A stretch of 24,053 nucleotides of DNA from Lentisphaeria bacterium (lineage in GTDB: Bacteria; Verrucomicrobiota; Lentisphaeria; Oligosphaerales; Oligosphaeraceae), in contig JAEDMH010000019.1 in assembly GCA_016303095.1 (NCBI GenBank), positions 1-24,053 of the forward strand, read 5' to 3'. Position numbers and translations under genes: made by a program. Shown here piece after piece: positions 1-7,885 of this stretch (the stretch's first letter is position 1; each line of letters opens with the position of its first letter). The notes beneath the pieces were generated by a model that was not told the origin of the DNA, made no database searches, and saw only the letters and a program-made list of their open reading frames with translations.

Positions 1-36
1 CGGATGAAATACGTGGAAATCTCCCTGAAGGCGTAA
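1..36 (+). CDS. C-terminal tail of an upstream gene (partial)
   Basis: Frame 1 is open from the window edge to a TAA at 34-36 and encodes eleven residues ending in EISLKA. The C-rich codon choice matches the genes further right, and a gene-free GC-rich stretch follows. Too little remains to say what the protein is. The reading frame could also be open by chance. Confidence 0.35.
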   Translation, partial: RMKYVEISLKA

Positions 37-230
37 TCCCCACTCCCCCGCAACCGCCCCCGATTCCCCCAAGGGGAGGGAAGGGCGCATTCCCCCCACC
101 CATTCCCCGGCCGAATCCCATCACACCCTCGGAAATTCCTCCCCAGGAATCACGGACGAAAAAACCCTGCATGGCGGTGTCTTTTCTCCGCCGCTACAGA
201 GTTCCGAAAATCATACCCTGGCCTTTCGCC

Positions 231-266
231 AAAGACAATCCCCGGAGCCCCTTTCGGCCCCGGGGA
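231..266 (-). terminator. Probable intrinsic terminator of the minus-strand gene pair
   Basis: Read on the minus strand, positions 266 to 239 form an 11-bp stem: seven pairs (TCCCCGG with CCGGGGA), one G-U pair, then GCC with GGC, around a 6-nt loop. A T-rich tail (TTGTCTTT) follows at 238-231. The G-U pair exists only in the minus-strand transcript, because the plus-strand transcript would have an A-C mismatch there. That supports use in the minus direction. It lies 11 nt past the stop of the gene ending at 277. Confidence 0.6.
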
Positions 267-276
267 ACTCGTTCCG

Positions 277-708
277 CTATTTCGCTTTTATACCATAGAA
301 ACTGGTGTCCTTTGAGGGCATCCAGTCAACAAGCATGCCACCCGTATGGGGGTAGTCGGGAGCCACAAGCATATTGCGCTCCCGGCACCGGATGACCCTA
401 TAGTCCCTGATGCGGAACTCCTTTTGGGAGTGGAGATCAAACCACTCCTCGTCAATTCCAGGGAAAGTGCTCTTTAATGGCCAGAGGTCCTTGAGGACTT
501 TTTCCTTGTCCTTGTCCGGTATGATGTATTCTTGCTCCGCCGGGCCGAAGGCCATCTCCAGCTCCTGCAGGGGATAGTCCAGTTCAGACTGAACCTCGGG
601 AAGAATCATGCAGTAGAGGTCCTTCTCCCCTTTGGACATCTCTCCGTCCTCGGCAGGGTTGGAGCGGAAGGTTTTGAACTTTGCATCCGTCTTTTCGACT
701 TCTTTCAT
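277..708 (-). CDS. Hypothetical protein, 143 aa
   Basis: I do not recognise this family. The product is a hydrophilic, acidic, probably cytoplasmic protein of 143 residues with no signal peptide or membrane segment. Tryptophans and aromatic residues are spread through the C-terminal half (LKDLWPLK, DEEWFDLH, LVDWMPS), which suggests a folded domain. The start is supported by AAGGAG at 717-722 (minus strand) with 8-nt spacing. The ATG overlaps the stop of the preceding small ORF in an ATGA arrangement, and a terminator-like hairpin follows at 231-266. Codon use includes AGG, ATA and TTA, which are scarce in the neighbouring plus-strand genes. Together with its lone orientation this hints at acquisition from elsewhere. 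The gene is probably real; its function is unknown. Confidence 0.65.
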   Translation of the reverse strand: MKEVEKTDAKFKTFRSNPAEDGEMSKGEKDLYCMILPEVQSELDYPLQELEMAFGPAEQEYIIPDKDKEKVLKDLWPLKSTFPGIDEEWFDLHSQKEFRIRDYRVIRCRERNMLVAPDYPHTGGMLVDWMPSKDTSFYGIKAK

Positions 709-938
709 GGTGATTTCTCCTTAACGCATACTGTTTGTCTTTTCGCAGAAAAGCCTGATGCCTTAGACTTCCCTGCGATTCCTGAACTATGGGACGTTAG
801 GACAAGAGCCATGACCTCCTTCGCCACCAGGGGAAGGTTCCCATGAACATCCCCCCTTGGCGCAAAGGCCACATCCTTGTCCCGTGACACAGCCTGTCTG
901 GCGGTTGTCTTCCCGAAAAAGATTCTCCGGATGGACAA
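705..938 (-). CDS. Small hypothetical ORF, possibly a gene remnant
   Basis: A 77-residue frame beginning at TTG ends in a TGA that overlaps the ATG of the next minus-strand gene (ATGA). This suggests translational coupling, and its last codons contain that gene's ribosome-binding site. No good ribosome-binding site precedes the TTG. The same frame stays open upstream to a TAG near 1070 without an ATG in between (including a stretch reading NPWRGKVIVKENGLK). It may therefore be the 3' remnant of a longer decayed gene rather than an intact one. The product is basic and has no recognised motif. Confidence 0.3.
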   Translation of the reverse strand: MSIRRIFFGKTTARQAVSRDKDVAFAPRGDVHGNLPLVAKEVMALVLTSHSSGIAGKSKASGFSAKRQTVCVKEKSP

Positions 939-1397
939 CTTCAGGCCATTCTCTTTGACTATGACTTTACCTCGCCATGGATTCCCCTTTTCCCGTTTTG
1001 GCTCCCTTTGAGTCTCTGGGTCTGAAAGAGGAATATGGCGAGAGACCTCTTGGGCAAGTTCCTATGCAAAGCCCTCTCCCCGAGAAAACTTCAATCCCTC
1101 GCCAGAAGGGAGAACTCGCTGTCCTCCCATTACCTTTTCTCCCGAGAATCTAACACAGGATGGGCTAGATTTTCCCTATTTCGGCCAGGACGCCCCCCAT
1201 AGGAAGAGGTCTCCACGCCCTCCCCATGCCATCCACTCCCCTCACGGGAAGACTCGACTTCCTGAAATGGACAGAACAAGTCAATTCCCCCGGGAACCCC
1301 GGGAAGACCACCACCACCTTTTCCGGCCCAGTCACGGTATATACCTCTATATTAAGGACGTTTTCCCTCTCTACCCCCCCTCCTTCCCCCTGTCCTC
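939..1397. other. 459-bp stretch without a convincing gene
   Basis: The left part may hold the decayed 5' portion of the minus-strand ORF, which stays open to about 1070. The remainder is C-rich on the plus strand and shows no ORF with believable codon use and no RNA gene that I recognise. A TATATT at 1348-1353 could be a -10 element for the downstream PRPP-synthetase gene, but no matching -35 element is visible. Confidence 0.5.
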
Positions 1398-2609
1398 ATG
1401 CTTTCCGGCAAATACATCATCGTGGGCGCTGTGGCCGACGACCCGCTGGCCCTGGATATCGCCCACTATATGCGCCAGGAGACCGATATCTCCGACATCC
1501 TGGCCTACAAACAATTCGCCAACTCCGAATTCTGCCCCAGGTTCATCAGCGATGAGGCGGATTTCGATCATATCGGCTACGGACTCAAGGGAAAAACCGT
1601 CATTATCGTCTCCTCCTGCAGCGGACAACACACCCGAAACGCCCGGGCCATGCGCACCTTCCTGGTGGCCAGAGCCGCCAAGGACAACGGCGCCGACCAT
1701 GTGATCCTGGTGGAACCCGACCTCTTCTATAGCGCCCAGGATCGGGGACCCCGCCCAGAATACGGACACGTGGCTTTTCAACGCACCCCCAGCGACTACA
1801 AAAAATTCGACGGACAACCCTGGAGCGCCATGCTCTACGCCCAATTGCTGAAAACCAGCGGGGTGGACGCCGTCCTCACCGTCCACAATCACTCCGTGGC
1901 CGTGGCGGAACTCTTCGAGAAACTCTTTGACGGAAATTTCTTCAATCTCTCTCCCGCCGAACTCTACGCCAGCTATCTGGCCAACCACGCCAGCCTCACC
2001 CAGGCCAATTCCTCCGAAAAGGGACTGGTCATCTGCGCCCCCGATAAGGGTGCCGCCCCCTTCGCCAAATCCGTCTTCGACGCCTATGTGAAGGAAAGCA
2101 GCGGAATGCTCATCAAGGGAACCCCCAGTCTCCTCATCATGAGCAAGGAACGCACGGGAGAACGACAGGTGGCCATCAAAGCCGCCGACACCAGCCCCAC
2201 CGCCCTGGAAGACATCGCCGGACGGGAAGTGGTGGTCTGCGATGATATGGTCCGCACCGGCGGAACCATCGTGGCCTGCTGCAAACAACTCAAGGCCGCC
2301 GGAGCCTCCCGGGTCCTCTTCGTGGTCACTCACTTCAACTCCTCCCAGGAAGTGAAGGAAAACCTCAATGACGATGTGGTGGATGACATTATCACTACCG
2401 ATACGCTCCCCAATATCCTGAACCGCGATATGCAGGGAAGACTCCGGAAAAAAATGCTCATCCTCAAAATCTCCCGCTGGATCGTCAATGTCCTCCGGAA
2501 TAAAATCCTCAAACTCAATCTCCCGGAATACTGCCCCGCCTATACCGTGGATATCTCCCGCAAAAACCCCTATTGGGCAGAAAACCAGGACTTGAGGGAT
2601 TCCCTCTAA
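1398..2609 (+). CDS. prs: Ribose-phosphate pyrophosphokinase family protein
   Basis: PRPP synthetase converts ribose 5-phosphate and ATP to PRPP and AMP in the cytoplasm, feeding purine, pyrimidine, histidine and tryptophan synthesis. The PRPP-binding loop is clear around residues 277-296 (VVVCDDMVRTGGTI). It is preceded by a KER loop at SKERTGER that resembles the catalytic flexible loop of the family. The ATP-loop region reads AQDRG near residue 113, where classical enzymes have RQDRK. The following VLTVHNHS replaces the usual DLH segment. At 403 residues it is longer than the usual 310-330, with extra residues after AQDRG, in the middle, and in a basic C-terminal tail. No Shine-Dalgarno site precedes the ATG. 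The superfamily is certain; the exact reaction is somewhat less so because of the altered ATP loop. Confidence 0.8.
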   Translation: MLSGKYIIVGAVADDPLALDIAHYMRQETDISDILAYKQFANSEFCPRFISDEADFDHIGYGLKGKTVIIVSSCSGQHTRNARAMRTFLVARAAKDNGADHVILVEPDLFYSAQDRGPRPEYGHVAFQRTPSDYKKFDGQPWSAMLYAQLLKTSGVDAVLTVHNHSVAVAELFEKLFDGNFFNLSPAELYASYLANHASLTQANSSEKGLVICAPDKGAAPFAKSVFDAYVKESSGMLIKGTPSLLIMSKERTGERQVAIKAADTSPTALEDIAGREVVVCDDMVRTGGTIVACCKQLKAAGASRVLFVVTHFNSSQEVKENLNDDVVDDIITTDTLPNILNRDMQGRLRKKMLILKISRWIVNVLRNKILKLNLPEYCPAYTVDISRKNPYWAENQDLRDSL

Positions 2610-2662
2610 CCCCACCCCACTTCCACAACTCTCCCTCCCCAACCCCCCTCCTCCTTTTCTTC

Positions 2663-2927
2663 AAACTACACTATACTACTAATCTAGAATGCGGATTTTC
2701 AATGAGATACGCCACATCGCCTCGGCTCCGCGCTATATTATTCCCGTTCGTTCCCGGGACGGGGAGTGTAGTTTAGTAAATCTGTACACAACCTGTACAT
2801 AACTTGTTCATTTCCCTGTTCACACCTCTGTAGAAAACTTTCCTCTACATCTTTTCTTCTCGTTGTTGACATTGTTTTCTACAGGGATAACTCACTGGTT
2901 CTGAGAGGGTAGCATAGATTCTCTACA
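2663..2927. other. Candidate replication origin or DnaA-binding region before dnaN
   Basis: This AT-richer spacer holds five TGT-initiated repeats starting at 2783, 2794, 2805, 2817 and 2829, spaced 11, 11, 12 and 12 bp, about one helical turn. Two read TGTACA and two TGTTCA. A perfect 11-bp inverted repeat (CTGTAGAAAAC at 2828-2838, GTTTTCTACAG at 2874-2884) brackets a pyrimidine-rich tract. Further TCTACA elements lie at 2844 and 2922. A 10-bp inverted repeat (AAACTACACT at 2663-2672, AGTGTAGTTT at 2765-2774) frames the left part. TTTTCTACA and TTATGTACA (read on the minus strand) each differ from the DnaA box TTATCCACA at two positions. A TTGACA at 2866-2871 may be a -35 element for dnaN. 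Origin function is inferred; no perfect DnaA box is present. Confidence 0.4.
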
Positions 2928-2990
2928 AAAGAGGCCCTCTCTAGTATTACTTTTCTTTTTTCTTCTTCATAACCAATAGGAAGCCTGTCA

Positions 2991-4169
2991 ATGAATTTTC
3001 TGGTCAACACGGAAAAGTTTCTTTCGGGGATTCGTCGGGTGATGAGTGCCGTCTCCACCAAATCTCTGAATGCCATGCTGAACAACATCCTGTTGGAGGC
3101 GGAGGGGGACGCCTTGCATCTGACGGCCTACGACATGGAGGTGCGGATTCAGACCTCGGTGCCGGCCACGGTGAACGAGGCGGGGACCATTGCGGTTCCG
3201 GCGAAGAAGTTTGGGGAGGTCATTGGCGCCCTTCCCATGGGGGATGTGTTGTTGGAGACCCGTGCCGAGGCGCCCGAGGAGATTCGTCTGAAGTGCATGA
3301 AGGCCAACTACAAGCTTCATGGCCAGCGGGGAGAGAGTTTTCCCGTGGCGGATCCCTTTGTGGAGGACTGGTCCTTTGTCATGGGGGGGAAGGAGTTGGT
3401 GGATTGCCTGTGCAAGACGGTCTATTCCCGCAGTGAGGACGAGACCCGCCAGGCCTTGAACGGGGTTCTGATTTCCATCCGTGGGAGCATGCGCACCATT
3501 GCCGCCAGCGACGGGCGTCGTCTGGCCTTGGTGGAGGCCTCCTTGGAGCAGGAGGCGAAGGAGGGGGAGGGAGAGTCCGCGGGGCTGCCCACCCAGGAAG
3601 GGGAGGTGATTCTGCCCTTCAAGGTCGTGGCAGAATTAATCCGGAGCGTGGATCAGACCAAGGTGGTGAAGATTCGTCTCACCCGGAGCATGGCGGTCTT
3701 CGAAAACGGCCAGACGGTGATCACCAGCAAGCTGGTGGATAAAAAATACCCGAACTACCGCTCCGTGATTCCGGTCAGCTTCCGCAATACCGTGGAGATT
3801 CCCCGGATGCTCTTTGCGGATGTGTTGAAACGGGTGCGCACCATGGTCGGCGAAGGAGAGGAAAACGCCTCCGTCACCCTCAGCATCCAGGAAAATCTCA
3901 TGCGCATCTCCGCCTCCTCCCCGGAATACGGAAATGCGGAAGACTCCGTGGATGTTTCCTTGACCGGAGAACCCATCGACATCTCCTTCAATCCCCGCTA
4001 TCTCTTCGACCCCTTGAAGAATCTGGTCTGCGATACGTTCCAAATCCACTACAATGACTGCGTCACCCCGGTGGAGATGACGGGCGATCCCGGCTTCATC
4101 TACATTCTCATGCCTATGCGCCCCGTCTTGCCTTCCGAGGAAGAGGGAACCATCGAACCCCAAATCTAA
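2991..4169 (+). CDS. dnaN: DNA polymerase III subunit beta (sliding clamp)
   Basis: This is the ring-shaped processivity clamp that tethers the replicative polymerase and other DNA enzymes to DNA. The 392-residue protein has the three repeated clamp domains. It opens with MNFLVNTEKFLSGIRRV and contains SDGRRLA in domain 2, KKYPNYRSVIP in domain 3, and the conserved C-terminal YILMPMRP that forms part of the partner-binding pocket. Two oddities stand out. An acidic insert (EAKEGEGES and following residues, about 187-200) sits in domain 2. A tail of about 15 residues follows MPMR, where most clamps end almost at once. The ATG has AGGAAG seven nucleotides upstream. Codon choice shifts within the gene: glutamate is almost all GAG in the first half and mostly GAA later, and isoleucine goes from ATT to ATC. 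Confidence 0.97.
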   Translation: MNFLVNTEKFLSGIRRVMSAVSTKSLNAMLNNILLEAEGDALHLTAYDMEVRIQTSVPATVNEAGTIAVPAKKFGEVIGALPMGDVLLETRAEAPEEIRLKCMKANYKLHGQRGESFPVADPFVEDWSFVMGGKELVDCLCKTVYSRSEDETRQALNGVLISIRGSMRTIAASDGRRLALVEASLEQEAKEGEGESAGLPTQEGEVILPFKVVAELIRSVDQTKVVKIRLTRSMAVFENGQTVITSKLVDKKYPNYRSVIPVSFRNTVEIPRMLFADVLKRVRTMVGEGEENASVTLSIQENLMRISASSPEYGNAEDSVDVSLTGEPIDISFNPRYLFDPLKNLVCDTFQIHYNDCVTPVEMTGDPGFIYILMPMRPVLPSEEEGTIEPQI

Positions 4170-4181
4170 CTTCCTCCCTCC

Positions 4182-4225
4182 CTAGAGCAGAAGAACCCCC
4201 CACTTCCCTTGACTCTAGTTTTTTT
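4182..4225 (+). terminator. Possible weak terminator after dnaN
   Basis: CTAGAG at 4182-4187 can pair with CTCTAG at 4213-4218, directly followed by seven T residues at 4219-4225. The T-run and position are right for a terminator, but the stem is only six pairs and the loop is 25 nt, so folding would be weak. Confidence 0.3.
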
Positions 4226-4235
4226 GCCCTATTTC

Positions 4236-4263
4236 TTGAAATTTTCCGTACTTTTACTAAAAT
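4236..4263 (+). promoter_or_regulatory. Sigma70-type promoter for the secreted acidic protein gene
   Basis: TTGAAA at 4236-4241 and TAAAAT at 4258-4263 are separated by 16 nt, each one mismatch from the -35 and -10 consensus. Transcription would begin near 4270. That would make the ATG at 4276 nearly leaderless and favours a later start for the downstream gene. Confidence 0.6.
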
Positions 4264-4338
4264 AGGGAAAATGCGATGCCTTCTCGTGGAGGGACGGGGT
4301 TGTCCTTTCCTCCGATGGTTCACTCTCCCAGTCCGGCT

Positions 4339-6570
4339 ATGAATTCTTCCTCCTGGAAATCCTTCCTCGCCTCTCTGACTCTGGCGACCGCCGTCGCCTT
4401 CTCTCTGGGGGATGGACTATTCGTCCGTTCCGCCTATGCCCAGGAAGAGGAGGAAGTCGCCCTTTCCCAAGAGGAAGGGCAGGAAGAGGAGGCCGCCTGG
4501 GAGGAGGAATCGGCGGACCAGAAGGAAGGAGACGAGGAATCGGAGGAGGAGACCGAGGGTGCTCCGTTGGAAGTGAAGGGACCCAGCCCGGATGCCAAGG
4601 GGGCTCCCGCCACTCCCTATATGCACGGGGCCACAGATGGCAAGGCCATCCCCCTGAATCTGGCCTCCTTCACCTCCCCGGAGGTGCTTCAGAGTCATGT
4701 GGCCGACCAGGAAGTGCTTCCCTCCCTCGGGGTGGGCACAGGCGCCATTTTCTGCCTGAGCCAGGAGGAAGTGATGCTGGAGAAGAGCCTGTTGACGCCA
4801 GAGGAGATCAACGACTGCCGTGGCCAGGTTCTTCGCTTCCATGTCTGGTTGAAGGGAGAAGAGGTGGCGCAGGAGGGCAATCTCTGGGCGGAGGCTCCCG
4901 CTCTCCGTCTGGAACTGGTGGACAACAATGGAAATGTGGTGGCCATCGCCGACAGCTTGTTCAAGACCCGGGGCACTTTCCCTTGGCACAACTACTACAT
5001 GGACATGGACATTCCCCGGAATGTCTTCCTCTCTTCTTCCGCCGTTGCGGAGGTGAAAAAGGATCAGCTCCTGGATGTGCTGGGGCTGGCCACGGAGACC
5101 ACCGTCCGACAGGCCGGCCTCTATCTGACTCTCTTCTCCCGGGGCACGGGAAAAGCCTACTTCGGCGGGCTCTCCTATGAAAAAATCACCCGGAAGGAGC
5201 AGGCGTTGTCCCCCGAAGCGCTGGATGACGCCACCGCCACCTTCTCTCCCAATCCTCCGTATGACGAACTGCCCATGCTTCTCTACTACGGATTGGATAC
5301 TCGTCTTCCCTGGAGATTCCTGGACGGGAACGAGAGTTTCGGTTCTCTCCGCACGGTGGCCGGACTGGAAGCCTACCTCCAGATGGCGCTGAAGGATTGG
5401 TTCCATATCCAGAAGGGCGTGGCCATGCTCCCCTATCTGTATGTGACCGCCAATACGCTGAAACTCTCCCCGGGATTCGAGGAGGGATGGCTGGAAACCC
5501 TGCGGGGCAAGCTGGAAGCCGCCCAGAATCCCGAAACTGGCCTCTGGCATGTGGAGGGAAAACCCAATCTTCTGGCGTCCGCCGCCCTGGCGCGGGGATG
5601 CTTCAGCCCCCAGGGCATTCATCACAACGATGCCGTTCCCCCGAAGACTCCCTGGAACTCCATGGCGCCGGACGGGGAATTGAAGCAGGGAGTCCAGATC
5701 ATCCGCAGTTTGCTTCAGGAGCGGGTGGCCGGGGCCGCCTGGAATAGCTTTGCCTTCCAGAGTCCGGAGTTGAAGAAGCACTTCGGGGAAAACCGGACCG
5801 AGCTGCTTCCCACCGCCGCCGCCGTCCTCCTTCTGGCCAAGGCCAGGGACACTCTCCCCATGGAGGAGAAGGCCTACGAAGAGGCAGAGGAGGCCATCCA
5901 AGCCGCCTACGCCTATGCGGTGGAGAATTTCGTCCTCCGGGAAGGAAATCTCTATCTGTGGAAAGAGAGCAACACCCAGGCCCAGCCTGCGTTGTCGCCT
6001 GTGGGCATGATGCAATTGCTGAATGCCGCCAGAACTTTGGAGCACCGGGTGAACGATCTCCTGCCCCGTCCCGTGGTCAGCTGCCGCCGCCGTCGTTCCG
6101 CCGGCCTGGGAAAGGCGGATGTGGTTTGGGCCAACCCGGAAAAGGGACTGGTGGCCGTCCGTCTGTATGCCGCCCCGGCGGATTTCAACCCGGCCATGCT
6201 CTCCGAAAAGCATCTCATTGGCGTGGTGGAAAGGCCCCGCGCCACCCCGAAAAACCAGGATCCCCTCATGCTCGCCTACCGTCTGGCCGAGGGCGCCAGA
6301 AAGTACTGGGGGGTCACTCTTGCCGATCTGGAGGCGGAGTATCTGGAGGAAAAGTTCTCCACTCTGGCGAGCTACGTCGGGGGAACCAAGAACTTGACGG
6401 CAGGAACTGCCGGCGAGAAACCTGTGACCATGAACGTTTCCTCTCCCCTCGCCTTCGGCTATGCCGAGGAAGAGGCGGAGACCATACCCATAAAAGTCTA
6501 TGCGGTGGGTGTCGCCTCCAATGGAGAAATCACCCCCTGCATACCACTCGATGCCGACGACGAGGAATAA
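4339..6570 (+). CDS. Secreted protein of unknown function with acidic linker
   Basis: The chosen ATG gives a classic Sec signal peptide (MNSSSWKSF, a hydrophobic stretch, then SAYA before Q35). ATGs at 4276 and 4315 would add an unlikely N-terminal tail. After the predicted cleavage site comes a strongly acidic, Glu-rich segment (about residues 35-75). A beta-rich region with alternating hydrophobics follows (about 125-275, e.g. LRLELVDNNGNVVAIADS). A long helical region comes next (about 300-600, with WLETLRGKLEAAQ, NPETGLWHVEG and helices rich in Ala and Leu), and then a C-terminal beta-like part. The helical region, with its repeated TGLW-like turns, resembles an alpha/alpha toroid, which would fit a polysaccharide- or envelope-acting protein, but no catalytic motif is identified. 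Mature length is about 709 residues. It stands alone behind its own promoter. No recognised family. Confidence 0.8.
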   Translation: MNSSSWKSFLASLTLATAVAFSLGDGLFVRSAYAQEEEEVALSQEEGQEEEAAWEEESADQKEGDEESEEETEGAPLEVKGPSPDAKGAPATPYMHGATDGKAIPLNLASFTSPEVLQSHVADQEVLPSLGVGTGAIFCLSQEEVMLEKSLLTPEEINDCRGQVLRFHVWLKGEEVAQEGNLWAEAPALRLELVDNNGNVVAIADSLFKTRGTFPWHNYYMDMDIPRNVFLSSSAVAEVKKDQLLDVLGLATETTVRQAGLYLTLFSRGTGKAYFGGLSYEKITRKEQALSPEALDDATATFSPNPPYDELPMLLYYGLDTRLPWRFLDGNESFGSLRTVAGLEAYLQMALKDWFHIQKGVAMLPYLYVTANTLKLSPGFEEGWLETLRGKLEAAQNPETGLWHVEGKPNLLASAALARGCFSPQGIHHNDAVPPKTPWNSMAPDGELKQGVQIIRSLLQERVAGAAWNSFAFQSPELKKHFGENRTELLPTAAAVLLLAKARDTLPMEEKAYEEAEEAIQAAYAYAVENFVLREGNLYLWKESNTQAQPALSPVGMMQLLNAARTLEHRVNDLLPRPVVSCRRRRSAGLGKADVVWANPEKGLVAVRLYAAPADFNPAMLSEKHLIGVVERPRATPKNQDPLMLAYRLAEGARKYWGVTLADLEAEYLEEKFSTLASYVGGTKNLTAGTAGEKPVTMNVSSPLAFGYAEEEAETIPIKVYAVGVASNGEITPCIPLDADDEE

Positions 6571-7153
6571 CGAAACGCTGTTCTTCCTGGGTTCGCCTTC
6601 TTGGTGAACCGCCGGCAGAGACTCCATCCCTGCTTCTCCCCCCCATAGGGAAGAAACATCGGCGTGGGTCTCTGCCTGTCTCTCCCTCCCTCCCCTCCAG
6701 GAACATTCCTTCTCCCCCGGACGGGCGAAAATGGTTTTCGCCTCTCCCATCGAGAAGATTCCTGGCCCTGAATCCCCGGGATGCGGTGGATTTTCATTCT
6801 TGACCCCACAAGGAAGCCCCGAAAAAACTCCATCGTAGCCCTTCATGATTCCAGGGGAAATGCCTCCCCGCTGATGCGGGAGGAGAAGAAGAGAGACTCT
6901 GGCCTGCTGCCAGGGAAAACCTCTCCTCCTTCTCTTCCCGCAAACTAGGCGAAAGGCAATTCCCCTCACTACGGGAAAAGAGACAACCAATCCCCCAGAT
7001 GCCTCCCCAGACAGGAGGAGATTTCCCGCCGCCTGGCCGCCGGAAGTTTCTTCTCTCCGCCCGGAAAGGAAAAACCGGCGCATGGGGTGGCAAAAGGAGG
7101 GAGAAAAGAAAGACAGCATTCGGATCGCCGCGTCTCGGCGGGAGGTTTCCACC
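6571..7153. other. 583-bp intergenic stretch before the pseudopilin operon
   Basis: No convincing gene is visible. Just after the upstream stop, GGTTCGCC at 6590-6597 pairs with GGTGAACC at 6603-6610 with one mismatch and a 5-nt loop. It is terminator-like but has no T-run. A second hairpin pairs CCTCCCCGC at 6863-6871 with GCGGGAGG at 6876-6883, with one bulged base. The rest is polypurine and polypyrimidine tracts. It probably contains the operon promoter and leader, but I cannot identify a -35/-10 pair. Confidence 0.45.
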
Positions 7154-7867
7154 ATGACCAACCGCCATTTCACGCTCGTCGAACTCCTGACGGTGACCAT
7201 CATCATGACCGTCATCGTGGGGGCGACTGTACCGGCCTACAACCGAATCATGACCGGAAATGCCGTCAGCTACGGCAACCGGATGATCACATCCCAATTG
7301 AATATGGCCCGGACCCGGGCCTGCCAGAAGCGCCGCGCCGTGGCGGTGCTCTTCCCCGACACATCTCTGGCTTCCGTCTATAGTGAAAGCCTGGCGGATC
7401 CCGTGGCTCTCCGCTCCTTCCGCTGCGCCTATGTGAAGGAAAGTGGAGGGGGCTGGGAGTTCCAGGAATGGGTGGAGGGCACCCAGTGGCAATATCTTCC
7501 CAAGGGAGCCTTCTTCCCTGTCTCCAGCGCCACCCAGGCCGAGGTCCAGGACGCCTCCCACGGGTTCCTCTCCTCCGCCACGGTCACCGGAGTCTATGAC
7601 GGCACGGAATATATCGACTCCCCCACGGAGGAGGACAAGAAAGAACTCCTCTTCACGGGAAAGCACGACTTCTCCCTGGCCATCATCTTCCAGCCCAACG
7701 GCCGTCCGGTGGTAGGCGCCGCCTCTCCCAGAGTCCAAGTGCGGGAAGGCGTTGTGGTGGAAAATGAGGATAGCAACACCATGGTGCATAAGGTCAATGT
7801 GGACAACGGGCTCTATGCCCGGGTGAACCGCTACACCGGCGCTGTGGTGACCCGGGAATTGAACTAG
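7154..7867 (+). CDS. GspH-like minor pseudopilin
   Basis: Probable minor subunit of a type II secretion-type pseudopilus, anchored in the inner membrane before assembly. The type III signal MTNRH/FTLVELL has the +1 Phe and +5 Glu expected by prepilin peptidase, but His instead of Gly at -1. A hydrophobic helix to about residue 28 follows, then the GspH-type continuation SQLNMARTRACQKRRAVAV, matching the family's LARSEA-R pattern. The C-terminal domain is beta-rich and contains VQVREGVVVENEDSNT. An upstream in-frame ATG at 7082 was rejected, because the ATG at 7154 has GGGAGG seven bases before it and gives the correct signal length. It is first in a run of seven co-oriented pilin-like genes; the next starts 18 nt downstream. 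It lacks a catalytic role and would act structurally near the pseudopilus tip. Confidence 0.8.
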   Translation: MTNRHFTLVELLTVTIIMTVIVGATVPAYNRIMTGNAVSYGNRMITSQLNMARTRACQKRRAVAVLFPDTSLASVYSESLADPVALRSFRCAYVKESGGGWEFQEWVEGTQWQYLPKGAFFPVSSATQAEVQDASHGFLSSATVTGVYDGTEYIDSPTEEDKKELLFTGKHDFSLAIIFQPNGRPVVGAASPRVQVREGVVVENEDSNTMVHKVNVDNGLYARVNRYTGAVVTRELN

Positions 7868-7885
7868 CCAAAGGAGGGACACGCC

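Noticed and set aside
1..1397. tRNA or other structured RNA genes in the left-hand spacers
   Set aside because: I found no cloverleaf or known RNA motif; the only clear structure is the minus-strand terminator.
1371..2642. A 423-codon minus-strand open frame opposite the PRPP-synthetase gene
   Set aside because: The plus strand carries recognisable PRPP-binding motifs, while the minus frame is Gly/Val/His-rich without domains.
4276..4338. Earlier ATG start for the secreted protein
   Set aside because: It lies only a few bases after the expected transcription start and would put about 21 polar residues before the signal peptide.
4417..7215. A 932-codon minus-strand open frame
   Set aside because: It mirrors the secreted-protein gene and its spacer; long antisense frames are common here because stop codons are rare opposite C-biased codons.
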